Source: Gaiellasilicea sp963829845 (lineage in GTDB: Bacteria > Actinomycetota > Thermoleophilia > Gaiellales > Gaiellaceae). From it: a stretch of 64,000 bases of DNA. This document shows positions 16,720 to 24,543 of this stretch, piece after piece (the first letter of the stretch is position 1; each line of letters opens with the position of its first letter). The position numbers and the translations under genes were made by a program. The stretch covers positions 62,001 to 126,000 of the forward strand of contig CAWHKD010000012.1 of NCBI GenBank assembly GCA_963829845.1, in the 5' to 3' direction. Under the pieces are notes generated by a model. It saw only the letters and a program-made list of their open reading frames with translations. It did not search any database and was not told the DNA's origin.

Positions 16720-17267
16720 CGGGCGACGAGCTCCTCCAGCCGCGACCGCAGCTGCTCGGTCGACGCCCCGCCGGGCCAGCCGCGGAGCACCTTCCCGCCT
16801 CGCGAGACGAGCACGACGAGTCCGGGCTCGCGGGCGGCGTAGTCGAGCCAGACGCGCTCGTTCGCGATCGCGACGGGATGGCCGAGGTCGAGCTCTTCGG
16901 CGTAATCGCGCCCGCCTTCGACGTCGTCCTCACCGACGATTCCAAGCAGCCCGATCGCGCCGTCGTGCTCGTCCACGGCCTCCGCCGCCGCGCGATGGAG
17001 TTCCGCACAGCGGTCGCAGTAGCTGGCGGTGAAGACGAGCACGAGCGGGCGGTCGCGCCACAGCTCGCTCGCGGTGACGGGAGTGCCGTCGAGCAGCTCG
17101 GCGGTGAAGTCCGGCGCGGCGAGCGCACCCGGTGGCGCCTCGGCGAACGTGACCGCCGCCGGGACCGACTGCGGCAGGTCGCCGGCGCCGCCGGCGACCT
17201 CGTCGTTACCGCCGCCGCAGGCGACCACGAGGAGCGACGCCAGCAGGAGAAAGAGCCCTCGGCGCAT
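16716..17267 (-). CDS. Thioredoxin-fold lipoprotein
   Basis: 183 residues from ATG 17267. Lipobox VVAC after a hydrophobic stretch (LFLLLASLLVVACGGG) anchors it to the outer membrane face. A redoxin/AhpC-TSA-like domain follows with the active-site pair SYCDRC and the strand LVLVFTA typical of ResA/TlpA proteins. Probably a membrane-tethered thiol-disulfide protein, perhaps for cytochrome c maturation or oxidative protection. Co-transcribed with the lipoprotein gene that overlaps its stop. Confidence 0.82.
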   Translation of the reverse strand: MRRGLFLLLASLLVVACGGGNDEVAGGAGDLPQSVPAAVTFAEAPPGALAAPDFTAELLDGTPVTASELWRDRPLVLVFTASYCDRCAELHRAAAEAVDEHDGAIGLLGIVGEDDVEGGRDYAEELDLGHPVAIANERVWLDYAAREPGLVVLVSRGGKVLRGWPGGASTEQLRSRLEELVAR

Positions 17268-17327
17268 GGGCTCACGGTAGACGGAGCAAGGGCGGGACCT
17301 CACGGTCCCGCCCCCTGCCCCCACCGG

Positions 17328-19445
17328 CTAGCTGCCGCCCGGCGTCGTGTCGCGCACGTGCACCGCGCACGTCTGCGTCGCCGTCTTCGACGAGTCGGCC
17401 TCGGACTTGGCGCTGAGCGTCACCGTCGTCCGTGCGTCGCCGTCCTCCGTGAGCGGGTCGCGGAGCACGTGCACGGGGACCTGCACGGTCTGACCGGCCT
17501 TCGCCGCCGCCAGCGCGTTCGGCAGCGTCACCTTCCAGTCGGCGCTGCTCGACGTCGCCGAAAGGCGGAAGACGTCCTGATCGAACGGGGCTGCACCCGC
17601 CTGGCCCGTATTCGTCAGCGGGAAGGTGCACGTGGCGAGGAAGCCCTCGCGCTGCGGCGTCTTCGTCGGAACAGCAAGCGCGGTGCCCCGCGTGAACGGA
17701 TCACCTTCGCCGACCCGGCGCACGGCGACGGCGTAGTGACGGACGCCGTCAGCGTCGCGACGCGTGTTGAGCACGTAGAAGTGGAGCTTGTTGAAGGTGT
17801 CCACGTATTCGTACTCGCTGTCGGAACGCGTCCCCGCGTGGAACGTTGCATCGTTCAGCTGGCGCGGGTCACCGCGGACGACCGCGACGGGCGTCCCGTC
17901 CGGCCGGTAGAAGTCGATCATCCCGATGTCCTGCGGGTTCGGGTCGATCATCCAGACCCGCGGCGTCCCGCTGTTGCGGCTCTTCGTGAGCAGCACCCCG
18001 TGCCCGGGGATGAACGAGTCGTTCCCGACGCGGTCGACGACCTCCAGCCGGTAGTGGAGGTAGTTCGGCCCCGTGCGGTTCGGGCAATAGAAGACGTCCG
18101 CGCCCGTGTAGCCCTGGTTCGCGCACGAGCCGGCGAGATCACCCGAGCCGAGGTTGACCGTGAGGCCGACGAGGTCGCCGTCGGGCACGGCCTCGCGGGC
18201 TTTCAGGTCGACGACCCCGATCCCCTGGCCCGCCAGCGTGTCCCGCTCCAGCATGACCTGGTCGGCGGGCGCGAGCACGCCGAGCTGGTTCTTGAAATGG
18301 AGCAGGTGGTGAGGACCGAGCCCGGAGCCGCCCTGGTTCGGGACCTGCCAGCGGTTGTGCGTCCCGCCCGGGCCGTTGAACGTGCCTCGGCTCATCATCT
18401 CCCAGTAGCCGGTGAAGTTGCGCTCGTTGTCGGCGAACGGGTTGTTGTAGTTGTCAGGCAGGCCGCGGAGGTGGCTGAACTCGTGGGCGAAGACGCTGAG
18501 CCCCGAGCTCTCGGCCTGCGTCGATGTGCCCAACGTGGTCGGCGTGCCGCCTTGTGCGTTCGGCCAGTGGTTGGCGGCCGACCTCCACGACGTCCAGTCG
18601 ACGTAGCGGGTGTCCGCCCAGTTCGGCATCGGCTGCCCGAGCTGGTTCAGCGGCGCGCTCCCGTCGGGATTGCGCGGCGGCCCGAAAGCGTCCGGAATGT
18701 CGTCGCGCGTCTGGAACATCATCTCGCCGAACTCCTGCCACGTCGACGACTCGTCGTGGCCGGCGGTGACGTAGAAGCCGTTGTCGAACCCGCAGCGGCC
18801 TGACGGGCAGCCGATGTCGGCCCGCCAGAGCGCGCCTCCGTCGGTACGCAGACTCTTGGTGCAGCTGTCCCCCTGCGGGCAGTACGCCTCGCGTGGGGAG
18901 TTGAATTGCCCGTCGGGGATGCCGTACTCGTGCAGCTTGCCGGGCAGCGTGTACGGCCCGAACACCTCGACGTCGACGCCGATCTGGCCGTGGCTGTCCT
19001 CCATCCAGTACCCGTGCAGCGTCTGGCCGCCGTTGTACTGGTTCGGCACGGCGTAGTAGTCGTAGTACCACTCCGCGACGTCCTCACGCGGAACGGGCTC
19101 CCAACCCGCCTGCGGATTGCCGAACGGATGCGAGCCGGGCGGCTGCGTGATCAGCATGGGCTGGTCCTGGAACTCGAGCAGGATGACGGCCGTCCGGTAC
19201 TGGCTGACGGAGCCGTCAGAGCCCGTCGTGTCGTTCCAGGAGTCCGGCCGGGACTGCGTGTAGGCGTCCCACGTCAGCTCTCCCTGGTCGACCCACTTCT
19301 GCGCATCGATCGGCTGGAGCAGCGGATGGTTCGCAGCGTCCGGTGGGATCTCCGCGCTTGCGGACGACGCGAACGACACCGGCAGGGCGAGGAGCGCAAG
19401 CGCGGCGAGACGGCGTGCACCCCGGTGTCGGGTCTTCTCTCTCAT
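17328..19445 (-). CDS. Secreted M6-family (immune inhibitor A-like) metalloprotease
   Basis: 705 residues from ATG 19445, preceded by GGGAGG; the longer open frame upstream overlaps the MFS gene and is rejected. Signal peptide 1-31 with cleavage after ASA. The zinc site HEFSHLRGLPD (HExxHxxGxxD metzincin-like) sits mid-protein, with WEMMSRG a little further, as in M6 peptidases. Substrate-side features include paired Cys residues (YCPQGDSC, GCPSGRC). The last ~120 residues form a beta-sandwich-like tail. Exported protease, possibly for nutrient scavenging. It is divergent from the MFS exporter with 139 bases between starts. Confidence 0.88.
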   Translation of the reverse strand: MREKTRHRGARRLAALALLALPVSFASSASAEIPPDAANHPLLQPIDAQKWVDQGELTWDAYTQSRPDSWNDTTGSDGSVSQYRTAVILLEFQDQPMLITQPPGSHPFGNPQAGWEPVPREDVAEWYYDYYAVPNQYNGGQTLHGYWMEDSHGQIGVDVEVFGPYTLPGKLHEYGIPDGQFNSPREAYCPQGDSCTKSLRTDGGALWRADIGCPSGRCGFDNGFYVTAGHDESSTWQEFGEMMFQTRDDIPDAFGPPRNPDGSAPLNQLGQPMPNWADTRYVDWTSWRSAANHWPNAQGGTPTTLGTSTQAESSGLSVFAHEFSHLRGLPDNYNNPFADNERNFTGYWEMMSRGTFNGPGGTHNRWQVPNQGGSGLGPHHLLHFKNQLGVLAPADQVMLERDTLAGQGIGVVDLKAREAVPDGDLVGLTVNLGSGDLAGSCANQGYTGADVFYCPNRTGPNYLHYRLEVVDRVGNDSFIPGHGVLLTKSRNSGTPRVWMIDPNPQDIGMIDFYRPDGTPVAVVRGDPRQLNDATFHAGTRSDSEYEYVDTFNKLHFYVLNTRRDADGVRHYAVAVRRVGEGDPFTRGTALAVPTKTPQREGFLATCTFPLTNTGQAGAAPFDQDVFRLSATSSSADWKVTLPNALAAAKAGQTVQVPVHVLRDPLTEDGDARTTVTLSAKSEADSSKTATQTCAVHVRDTTPGGS

Positions 19446-19584
19446 GGGGCCTCCCTTTCCCCCGACGCGCGGCGCCGCCGGGGTCGAATGTCCCCTGCCA
19501 ACCCCCCGGCGGACAGGAGCCGGCGCGACCGTAACACACCTCACAAGTGGATCCGTCCACACGCGATGAGGACGAACGGCTAGC

Positions 19585-21048
19585 GTGCTGGAAGTGGATC
19601 CCGAGCGCCAGCACCACAACGTCACGCTGGCGATCCTGACCCTCGCGGGCGCCGCCTTCTCGCTCCAGCAGACGATGGTCTTCCCGGCGCTGAGGACGTT
19701 CCAGGAGGAGTTCGGCTCGACGACGGCGTGGACGACCTGGGTGCTGACCGGCTTTCTCGTCTCGGGCGCGGTGCTGACGCCCATCCTCGGCCGCCTCGGC
19801 GACCAGTTCGGCAAGGAGCGGCTGCTGCTGGTCAGCCTGGGGCTCTTCCTCGCCGGCTGCCTCGGGGCGGCGTTCGCCTGGAACCTCTGGTCGCTGATCG
19901 CCTTTCGGGTCGTCTCCGGCGCGGGCGGCGCGCTCTTCCCGCTCAGCTTCGCGATCATCAGGGACGAGTTCCCGCCAGAGAAGGTGAAGGTCGGGATCGG
20001 CCTGCTCTCGGCGGTCTGGGGTGTCGGCGGCGGCTTCGGGATCGTGCTCTCCGGCTTGATCGTGGACAACTTCACGTGGCGGTACCTCTTCCTGCTGGGT
20101 TCGATCCCGGTCGCGCTCTCGCTCGTGCTCGTCCACCGCTACGTGCCCGAGTCGCCGATCCGCTCGCCGTCGAAGGTCGACGTGCCCGGCGCACTGCTCC
20201 TCTCCGGGGGGCTGATCTCGCTGATGGTCGCCCTGACCGAGGGTGAGCACTGGGGCTGGGGCTCACCGCTCCTGTTGGGTGTCCTCGCGCTCGCCGCGGT
20301 CCTCTTCCTTCTCTGGGGCTTCGTCGAGTCGCGCTCGAACTCGCCGATGGTCGACCTGCGGATGCTCGCGCACCGGCCGATCCTGCTCACGAACATCGCC
20401 ACTCTGATCTCGGGGTTCGCGCTCTTCAGCTGCTTCGTGCTCGTGCCGACGTTCGTCGAGACGGACTCCGCCAACGGCTACGGCTTCAGCGCCACCGCGA
20501 CGCAGGCGGGGCTCTACCTGCTCCCCAGCTCGCTCGCGATGCTCTTCGCCGGCCCGCTCGCGGGAGCGGTCGGCCGCCGCTACGGCTCCAAGTGGCCGCT
20601 CGCGATCGGAATGGTGATCGTCAGCGTCGCCGCGTTCCTGTTCGCGACCCGGCACGACGAGCCGGGCACGGTCCTGCTCGCGAGCGCCCTGCTCGGGCTC
20701 GGTGTGGGCGCCGCCTTCGCAGCGATGGCGGGGCTGATCGCGGACAACGTCGATCCGCGCGAGATGGGCGTCGCGGCCGGGATGAACACCGTCGTACGGA
20801 TGATCGGCGGCGTCATCGGCGGCCAGGTCGGGGCGGCGCTGCTCACCGCCCGCACGATCGGCGACTCCTCGGTTCCGGCCGAGTCGGCGTTCACGATCAC
20901 GTTCGCGCTGAGCGCCGTCACCGCGCTGATCGCCGCCGGGATCGCGGTCTCGATCGGCTCCCGCCCGGCGCGGCGGCAGCTGGAAATAGCCGCGCCCCCG
21001 GCGCCGGCGTCGTCCGGCCGGACGAGCGCCGTTCGTCCTCACGGCTGA
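19585..21048 (+). CDS. MFS drug/solute exporter (DHA2-like)
   Basis: 487 residues from GTG 19585. Fourteen hydrophobic spans are expected from the spacing; motif A-like GRLGDQFGKERLL follows TM2 and motif C-type GVGGGFGIVLSG lies in TM5, the antiporter signature. The N-terminus (LTLAGAAFSLQQTMVFPAL) is typical of DHA2/EmrB-type exporters that use the proton gradient. The substrate cannot be inferred. No TetR or MarR regulator is adjacent. A short gap with an inverted repeat separates it from the flavoenzyme gene. Confidence 0.88.
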   Translation: MLEVDPERQHHNVTLAILTLAGAAFSLQQTMVFPALRTFQEEFGSTTAWTTWVLTGFLVSGAVLTPILGRLGDQFGKERLLLVSLGLFLAGCLGAAFAWNLWSLIAFRVVSGAGGALFPLSFAIIRDEFPPEKVKVGIGLLSAVWGVGGGFGIVLSGLIVDNFTWRYLFLLGSIPVALSLVLVHRYVPESPIRSPSKVDVPGALLLSGGLISLMVALTEGEHWGWGSPLLLGVLALAAVLFLLWGFVESRSNSPMVDLRMLAHRPILLTNIATLISGFALFSCFVLVPTFVETDSANGYGFSATATQAGLYLLPSSLAMLFAGPLAGAVGRRYGSKWPLAIGMVIVSVAAFLFATRHDEPGTVLLASALLGLGVGAAFAAMAGLIADNVDPREMGVAAGMNTVVRMIGGVIGGQVGAALLTARTIGDSSVPAESAFTITFALSAVTALIAAGIAVSIGSRPARRQLEIAAPPAPASSGRTSAVRPHG

Positions 21049-21085
21049 CGCGGGTTCACTCCACGGGCCGATGCGCAGACGCCTC

Positions 21086-21115
21086 CCGTAACGCAGCATG
21101 AGATCACTGCTACGG
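21086..21115 (+). promoter_or_regulatory. Inverted repeat overlapping the ribosome site of the flavoenzyme gene
   Basis: CCGTA and GCAG (21086-21096) pair with CTGC and TACGG (21107-21115) across a ten-base loop. The right arm runs into the GGAGGT ribosome site of the ATG at 21128. The arrangement could be an operator or a translation-blocking hairpin. No cognate regulator is seen in the window. Confidence 0.4.
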
Positions 21116-21127
21116 AGGTGACGAGGC

Positions 21128-22513
21128 ATGACCGAAATCCTGACAAGACGCGAAACCGGGCTCGACATCGGCCCGCTGCGGAACCTGCTGGACGGCGATG
21201 CGGTCGCCCCCGGCGACGTCGAGTGGGACGAGGCCCGCCTCGCCTGGAACCTGAGTGTCGACCAGCACCCGGCGGCGGTCGTGCTGCCCGAGTCGGCGGC
21301 CGACGTCGCCGCCACGGTCGCGTTCGCGAGGGCGCATGGCCTCCGCGTCGCACCGCAGGGAACGGGGCACGGCGCCGCGGCCATGGGCGACATGTCCGAC
21401 ACGATCCTGCTCAAGACCGAGCGGATGCGTGGCGTCACGATCGACCGGGAGAACCGGATCGCCCGCGCCGAGGCCGGCACGATCTGGATCGAGGTCGTCG
21501 AGGCGGCGGCCGAGCACGGTCTCGCCGCGCTCGCCGGTTCCTCGCCGGACGTCGGAGTCGTCGGCTACACGCTCGGCGGCGGCCTCTCCTGGCTCGCCCG
21601 CAAGCACGGCATCGGCGCCAACCAGGTCACCGCAATCGAGGTGGTGACGGCATCGGGCGACGTCGTCCGCACCGACTGGGCCAACGAGCCTGACCTCTTC
21701 TGGGCGTTGCGCGGCGGCGGCGGCTCCTTCGGGATCGTGACCGCGATCGAGTTCAACCTCTTCCCGATCTCGAGCGTCTACGCGGGCGTGCTCTGGTTCC
21801 CCGTCGACCGGGCGGCCGAGGTGCTGAAGTCGTGGCGCGCCTGGACGGACGATCTGCCGGACGAGATGACGTCTGTCGGCCGGATCCTCCAGTTCCCGCC
21901 GATTCCCGCGATCCCTGAGCCGATCCGCGGCCAGTCGTTCGTGGTCGTCGAGGCGATCTGGTCCGGCGGGGCATCGGAAGGCGCACGCCAGCTCGAGCCG
22001 CTCCGCGCGCTCGGGCCGGTGATGGACACCGTCATGACCATCCCGGTTCAGGAGCTGAGCCGTCTCCACATGGATCCGGAGGGCCCATCCCCCGGCAGCG
22101 GTGACGGCGGCATGCTCGACGACGTCGATGGGCACCTGATCGACCTCTTCGTCGAGCAGGTCGTCGGCTCGCCGATCCTCTCGGCGGAGCTCCGACACCT
22201 CGGCGGCGCGGTCGCCCGGCGGGACTCCCGCCACGGCGCAATCGACGCCTGGGAGGCTCCGTACTCGATGTACGCGCTCGGCATCGCCCCGACGCCCGAG
22301 GCTCGCGAGGTGGTCGACGGCGCCGTTGCGCGGCTGCGGGACACACTCGCGCCGTGGGAGGCCGAGCACACGTACCTCAACTTCGCCGACTCGAGGCGGA
22401 AGGCCGCGTCGCTCTTCTCGAGCGCCAGCTACCACCGCCTCCGCCGGATCAAGGCGATCGTCGACCCGACCGACCTGATCCGCTCGAACCACCCTGTTTC
22501 GCCCGCAAGCTGA
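21128..22513 (+). CDS. FAD-linked oxidoreductase, berberine-bridge-enzyme-like
   Basis: 461 residues from ATG 21128 with a GGAGGT ribosome site nine bases upstream. VAO/PCMH FAD-binding domain at about 45-220: AVVLPESAADVAATV, VAPQGTGHGA (the His position of covalent flavinylation), GLAALAGSSPDVGVVGYTLG and FWALRGGGGSFGIVT. The C-terminal BBE motif YLNFADS is present (usual form YxNY.D). Oxidises an alcohol, sugar or alkaloid-type substrate with O2. The second flavin-linking Cys usual in bicovalent members is not obvious (SSPDVGVV where GxCxxVG would be). Followed by a repeat/hairpin. Confidence 0.88.
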   Translation: MTEILTRRETGLDIGPLRNLLDGDAVAPGDVEWDEARLAWNLSVDQHPAAVVLPESAADVAATVAFARAHGLRVAPQGTGHGAAAMGDMSDTILLKTERMRGVTIDRENRIARAEAGTIWIEVVEAAAEHGLAALAGSSPDVGVVGYTLGGGLSWLARKHGIGANQVTAIEVVTASGDVVRTDWANEPDLFWALRGGGGSFGIVTAIEFNLFPISSVYAGVLWFPVDRAAEVLKSWRAWTDDLPDEMTSVGRILQFPPIPAIPEPIRGQSFVVVEAIWSGGASEGARQLEPLRALGPVMDTVMTIPVQELSRLHMDPEGPSPGSGDGGMLDDVDGHLIDLFVEQVVGSPILSAELRHLGGAVARRDSRHGAIDAWEAPYSMYALGIAPTPEAREVVDGAVARLRDTLAPWEAEHTYLNFADSRRKAASLFSSASYHRLRRIKAIVDPTDLIRSNHPVSPAS

Positions 22514-22552
22514 GCATCCGCAAGCGGACGCTCAGCGCGAAGATCCCTGAAG
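22514..22552. repeat. Partial copy of the dispersed repeat
   Basis: GCATCCGCAAGCGGACGCTC then GCGCGAAGATCCCTGAAGGG matches the right part of the unit at 9773-9894 (GGATCCGCGATGAGCGGATC, GCGCGAGAGACCCCTAAAG). It lies directly behind the flavoenzyme stop, as the 9.8-kb copies lie directly behind a stop codon. Confidence 0.6.
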
Positions 22553-22574
22553 GGGCCGCTCCGCGGCCCTCTCT
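22553..22574 (+). terminator. G/C hairpin after the flavoenzyme gene
   Basis: GGGGCCGC and GCGGCCCTC are separated by TCC and form an eight-pair stem. It has the same composition and position relative to the repeat as the hairpins at 9893-9910 and 9998-10019. No T-run. Confidence 0.45.
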
Positions 22575-22637
22575 CGGGTTTCCACGGATGCGGTCGACGT
22601 CCACGTGCGCAACAATTCGTGACGAAGGAGGGTTCCG

Positions 22638-22793
22638 ATGCGCGACTTGATCGTCATCCTCGTGCTCTACGCGGTCGTGCTCTTCGGCTTCGCCTGGTGC
22701 GGCGGCTTCCGGGCGGCCGGCAGGTCGATCGAGGACTGGGGCAGACGCAGCGCGACGCGGCGCGGGGCGGCGCGGCGCAGCCCGCTCAGCTGA
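22638..22793 (+). CDS. Small single-span membrane protein
   Basis: 51 residues from ATG 22638, with GGAGGG eight bases upstream. One hydrophobic segment (LIVILVLYAVVLFGFAWCGG) is followed by a short, very basic tail (RRSATRRGAARR), suggesting an N-out/C-in membrane peptide. No family recognised. Codon use agrees with neighbouring genes, and the good ribosome site makes it a likely real gene. It is 27 bases ahead of the YceH-like gene and may be co-transcribed. Confidence 0.6.
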   Translation: MRDLIVILVLYAVVLFGFAWCGGFRAAGRSIEDWGRRSATRRGAARRSPLS

Positions 22794-22820
22794 CCCTCGC
22801 CCGACGCTACCGTTCGCGGC

Positions 22821-23432
22821 GTGGACGCCGACGCCGTTGAGATTCGCATCCTCGGCTGCCTGGTCGAGAAGCAGCGAACGACGCCCGACCAGTACCCGCT
22901 CTCGCTGAACGCGCTCCGGCTCGCCTGCAACCAGGCGACCAATCGCGATCCCGTCGTCGACTACGGCGAGCCCGAGATCCGGACGGCCCTCGACAGCCTC
23001 TCGCGCCGCGGCTGGGTGCGGCTCGCAAGCGGCCCCGGCAGCCGGGTCGCCAAGTACCGCCACCTGCTCGACGACGCGCTCGGCCGGGTTCCTTCCCAGA
23101 TCGCGCTGCTCGCCGTGCTCATGCTCCGCGGCGCGCAAACACCGGGCGAGCTGAAGCAGCGCGTCGAGCGGCTCTACCCGTACGCATCGACCGACGACGT
23201 CGAGCAGGCGCTCGAGGCGCTGGCGGACGCCGAGCTGGCGGAGAAGCTGCCGCGCCGGCCGGGGCAGAGCCAGGACCGCTGGCGGCAGCTGCTCGGCGCG
23301 GACGGCGACGATGAGCAGTCCCATTCGACGAGCGTCGAAACCGTGCCTGTCACACGAGGGCCCCTGGAGGAGCGCGTGGCCCGGCTCGAGCAGCAGGTGG
23401 CCGAGCTCCAGCGCGCGCTCGAGGAACGCTGA
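22821..23432 (+). CDS. YceH-like (DUF480/UPF0502) winged-helix protein
   Basis: 203 residues from GTG 22821. Two winged-helix modules characteristic of DUF480: EIRILGCLVEKQRTTPDQYP, SLNALRLACNQATNRDPV, LASGPGSRVAKYRH, then AVLMLRGAQTPGELKQR. The last ~30 residues form a short coiled coil (LEERVARLEQQVAELQRALEER), likely for oligomerisation. The molecular role of the family is not established. It lies 19 bases before the AAA-protein gene. Confidence 0.88.
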   Translation: MDADAVEIRILGCLVEKQRTTPDQYPLSLNALRLACNQATNRDPVVDYGEPEIRTALDSLSRRGWVRLASGPGSRVAKYRHLLDDALGRVPSQIALLAVLMLRGAQTPGELKQRVERLYPYASTDDVEQALEALADAELAEKLPRRPGQSQDRWRQLLGADGDDEQSHSTSVETVPVTRGPLEERVARLEQQVAELQRALEER

Positions 23433-23451
23433 CTTCGGGTAGGCAGGACTC

Positions 23452-24459
23452 GTGCCTCCGAATCCGATCGAGAACCTCCGCGGCGCCGCTCGCCAGCTCG
23501 GCGACCAGCTACGCCGGACCGCAGGCCCCGAGCTCGAGGACCTGCTCGGCTTCGGGCCGCGTGCGACGCCGCCGCGGCCGCTGTCGGAGCTGCAGGCAGA
23601 GCTCGACGGGCTCGTCGGCCTCGAGACGGTGAAGGAGCAGGTGCACGCGCTGCTCGCCTTCCTGCAGGTGCAGGCGCGCCGGAAGGAGCACGACCTCCCG
23701 GAGGTGGCGACGAGCCAGCATCTCGTCTTCCTCGGCAACCCCGGCACGGGCAAGACGACGGTGGCGCGGCTGCTGGCCGAGATGTACGGGGCGATGGGAC
23801 TGCTCGAGAAGGGTCATCTCGTCGAGGTCGACCGCGCGTCGCTCGTCGGCCAGTACGTCGGCCAGACGGCGATCAAGACCGACCGGGCGATTCGCCGCGC
23901 GCTCGACGGCGTCCTCTTCATCGACGAGGCGTACGCACTGACACCGGGCGGCGGCGACGGCCGGCTCGATTTCGGCGCCGAGGCTGTCGAAACGCTGCTG
24001 AAGCGGATGGAGGACCACCGCCACCGCCTCGTCGTCATCGTCGCCGGCTATCCGCGGCTGATGCGCGCCTTCCTCAACTCGAACCCCGGTCTGCGCTCGC
24101 GCTTCGCCCGCGAGATCTCGTTTCCCGACTACTCGACCGGAGACCTGCTCGAGATCACGCGTCGTCTGGCCGCGGAGCACGAGTACGAGCTCGGGCCGGG
24201 CGCCGACGATGCGCTCGAGCGGATCTTCGCCGGCGCGGCCCGCGGCGAAGGTTTCGGCAACGCTCGCTATGCGCGCACGATCTTCGAGCAGGCGCTGAAC
24301 CGGCAGGCACTGCGGCTGGCGCGCCTGGAGGGAGCCGCGCTCACGGAGTTGAGCCGCGACGAGGTGACGACACTCGAGGCCGACGACCTGCTCGAAGCGG
24401 CGCGCCTGCTCGGCGAGACGACGGAGGTCCGACCGAAGCGGCGACGGTGGCTCGGTTGA
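23452..24459 (+). CDS. CbxX/CfqX (SpoVK-type) AAA+ ATPase
   Basis: 335 residues from GTG 23452. A short N-terminal helical part (VGLETVKEQVHALLAFL) is followed by an AAA+ core: Walker A FLGNPGTGKTTVARL, the pore-loop region VDRASLVGQYVGQTAIKT, Walker B GVLFIDEAYAL, sensor 1 VVIVAGYPRLM and the arginine finger in PGLRSRFAREISFPDY. This is the family of rubisco activase CbbX and SpoVK, hexameric remodellers. No Calvin-cycle genes are near, so a different client is likely. Position after the YceH-like gene suggests co-expression only. Confidence 0.9.
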   Translation: MPPNPIENLRGAARQLGDQLRRTAGPELEDLLGFGPRATPPRPLSELQAELDGLVGLETVKEQVHALLAFLQVQARRKEHDLPEVATSQHLVFLGNPGTGKTTVARLLAEMYGAMGLLEKGHLVEVDRASLVGQYVGQTAIKTDRAIRRALDGVLFIDEAYALTPGGGDGRLDFGAEAVETLLKRMEDHRHRLVVIVAGYPRLMRAFLNSNPGLRSRFAREISFPDYSTGDLLEITRRLAAEHEYELGPGADDALERIFAGAARGEGFGNARYARTIFEQALNRQALRLARLEGAALTELSRDEVTTLEADDLLEAARLLGETTEVRPKRRRWLG

Positions 24460-24543
24460 CGGCGCCGACGCGCGGTGTTTTCATCGGTCGGGCCTTCTCC
24501 CACCCGGGACGCCTGCGGCGAGGCTGATGCGAAGGAGGATCGC

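Noticed and set aside
19446..20250. Upstream extension of the M6 protease frame to 20075 or 20250
   Set aside because: It would run antisense through the MFS gene; ATG 19445 has a good ribosome site and starts a proper signal peptide.
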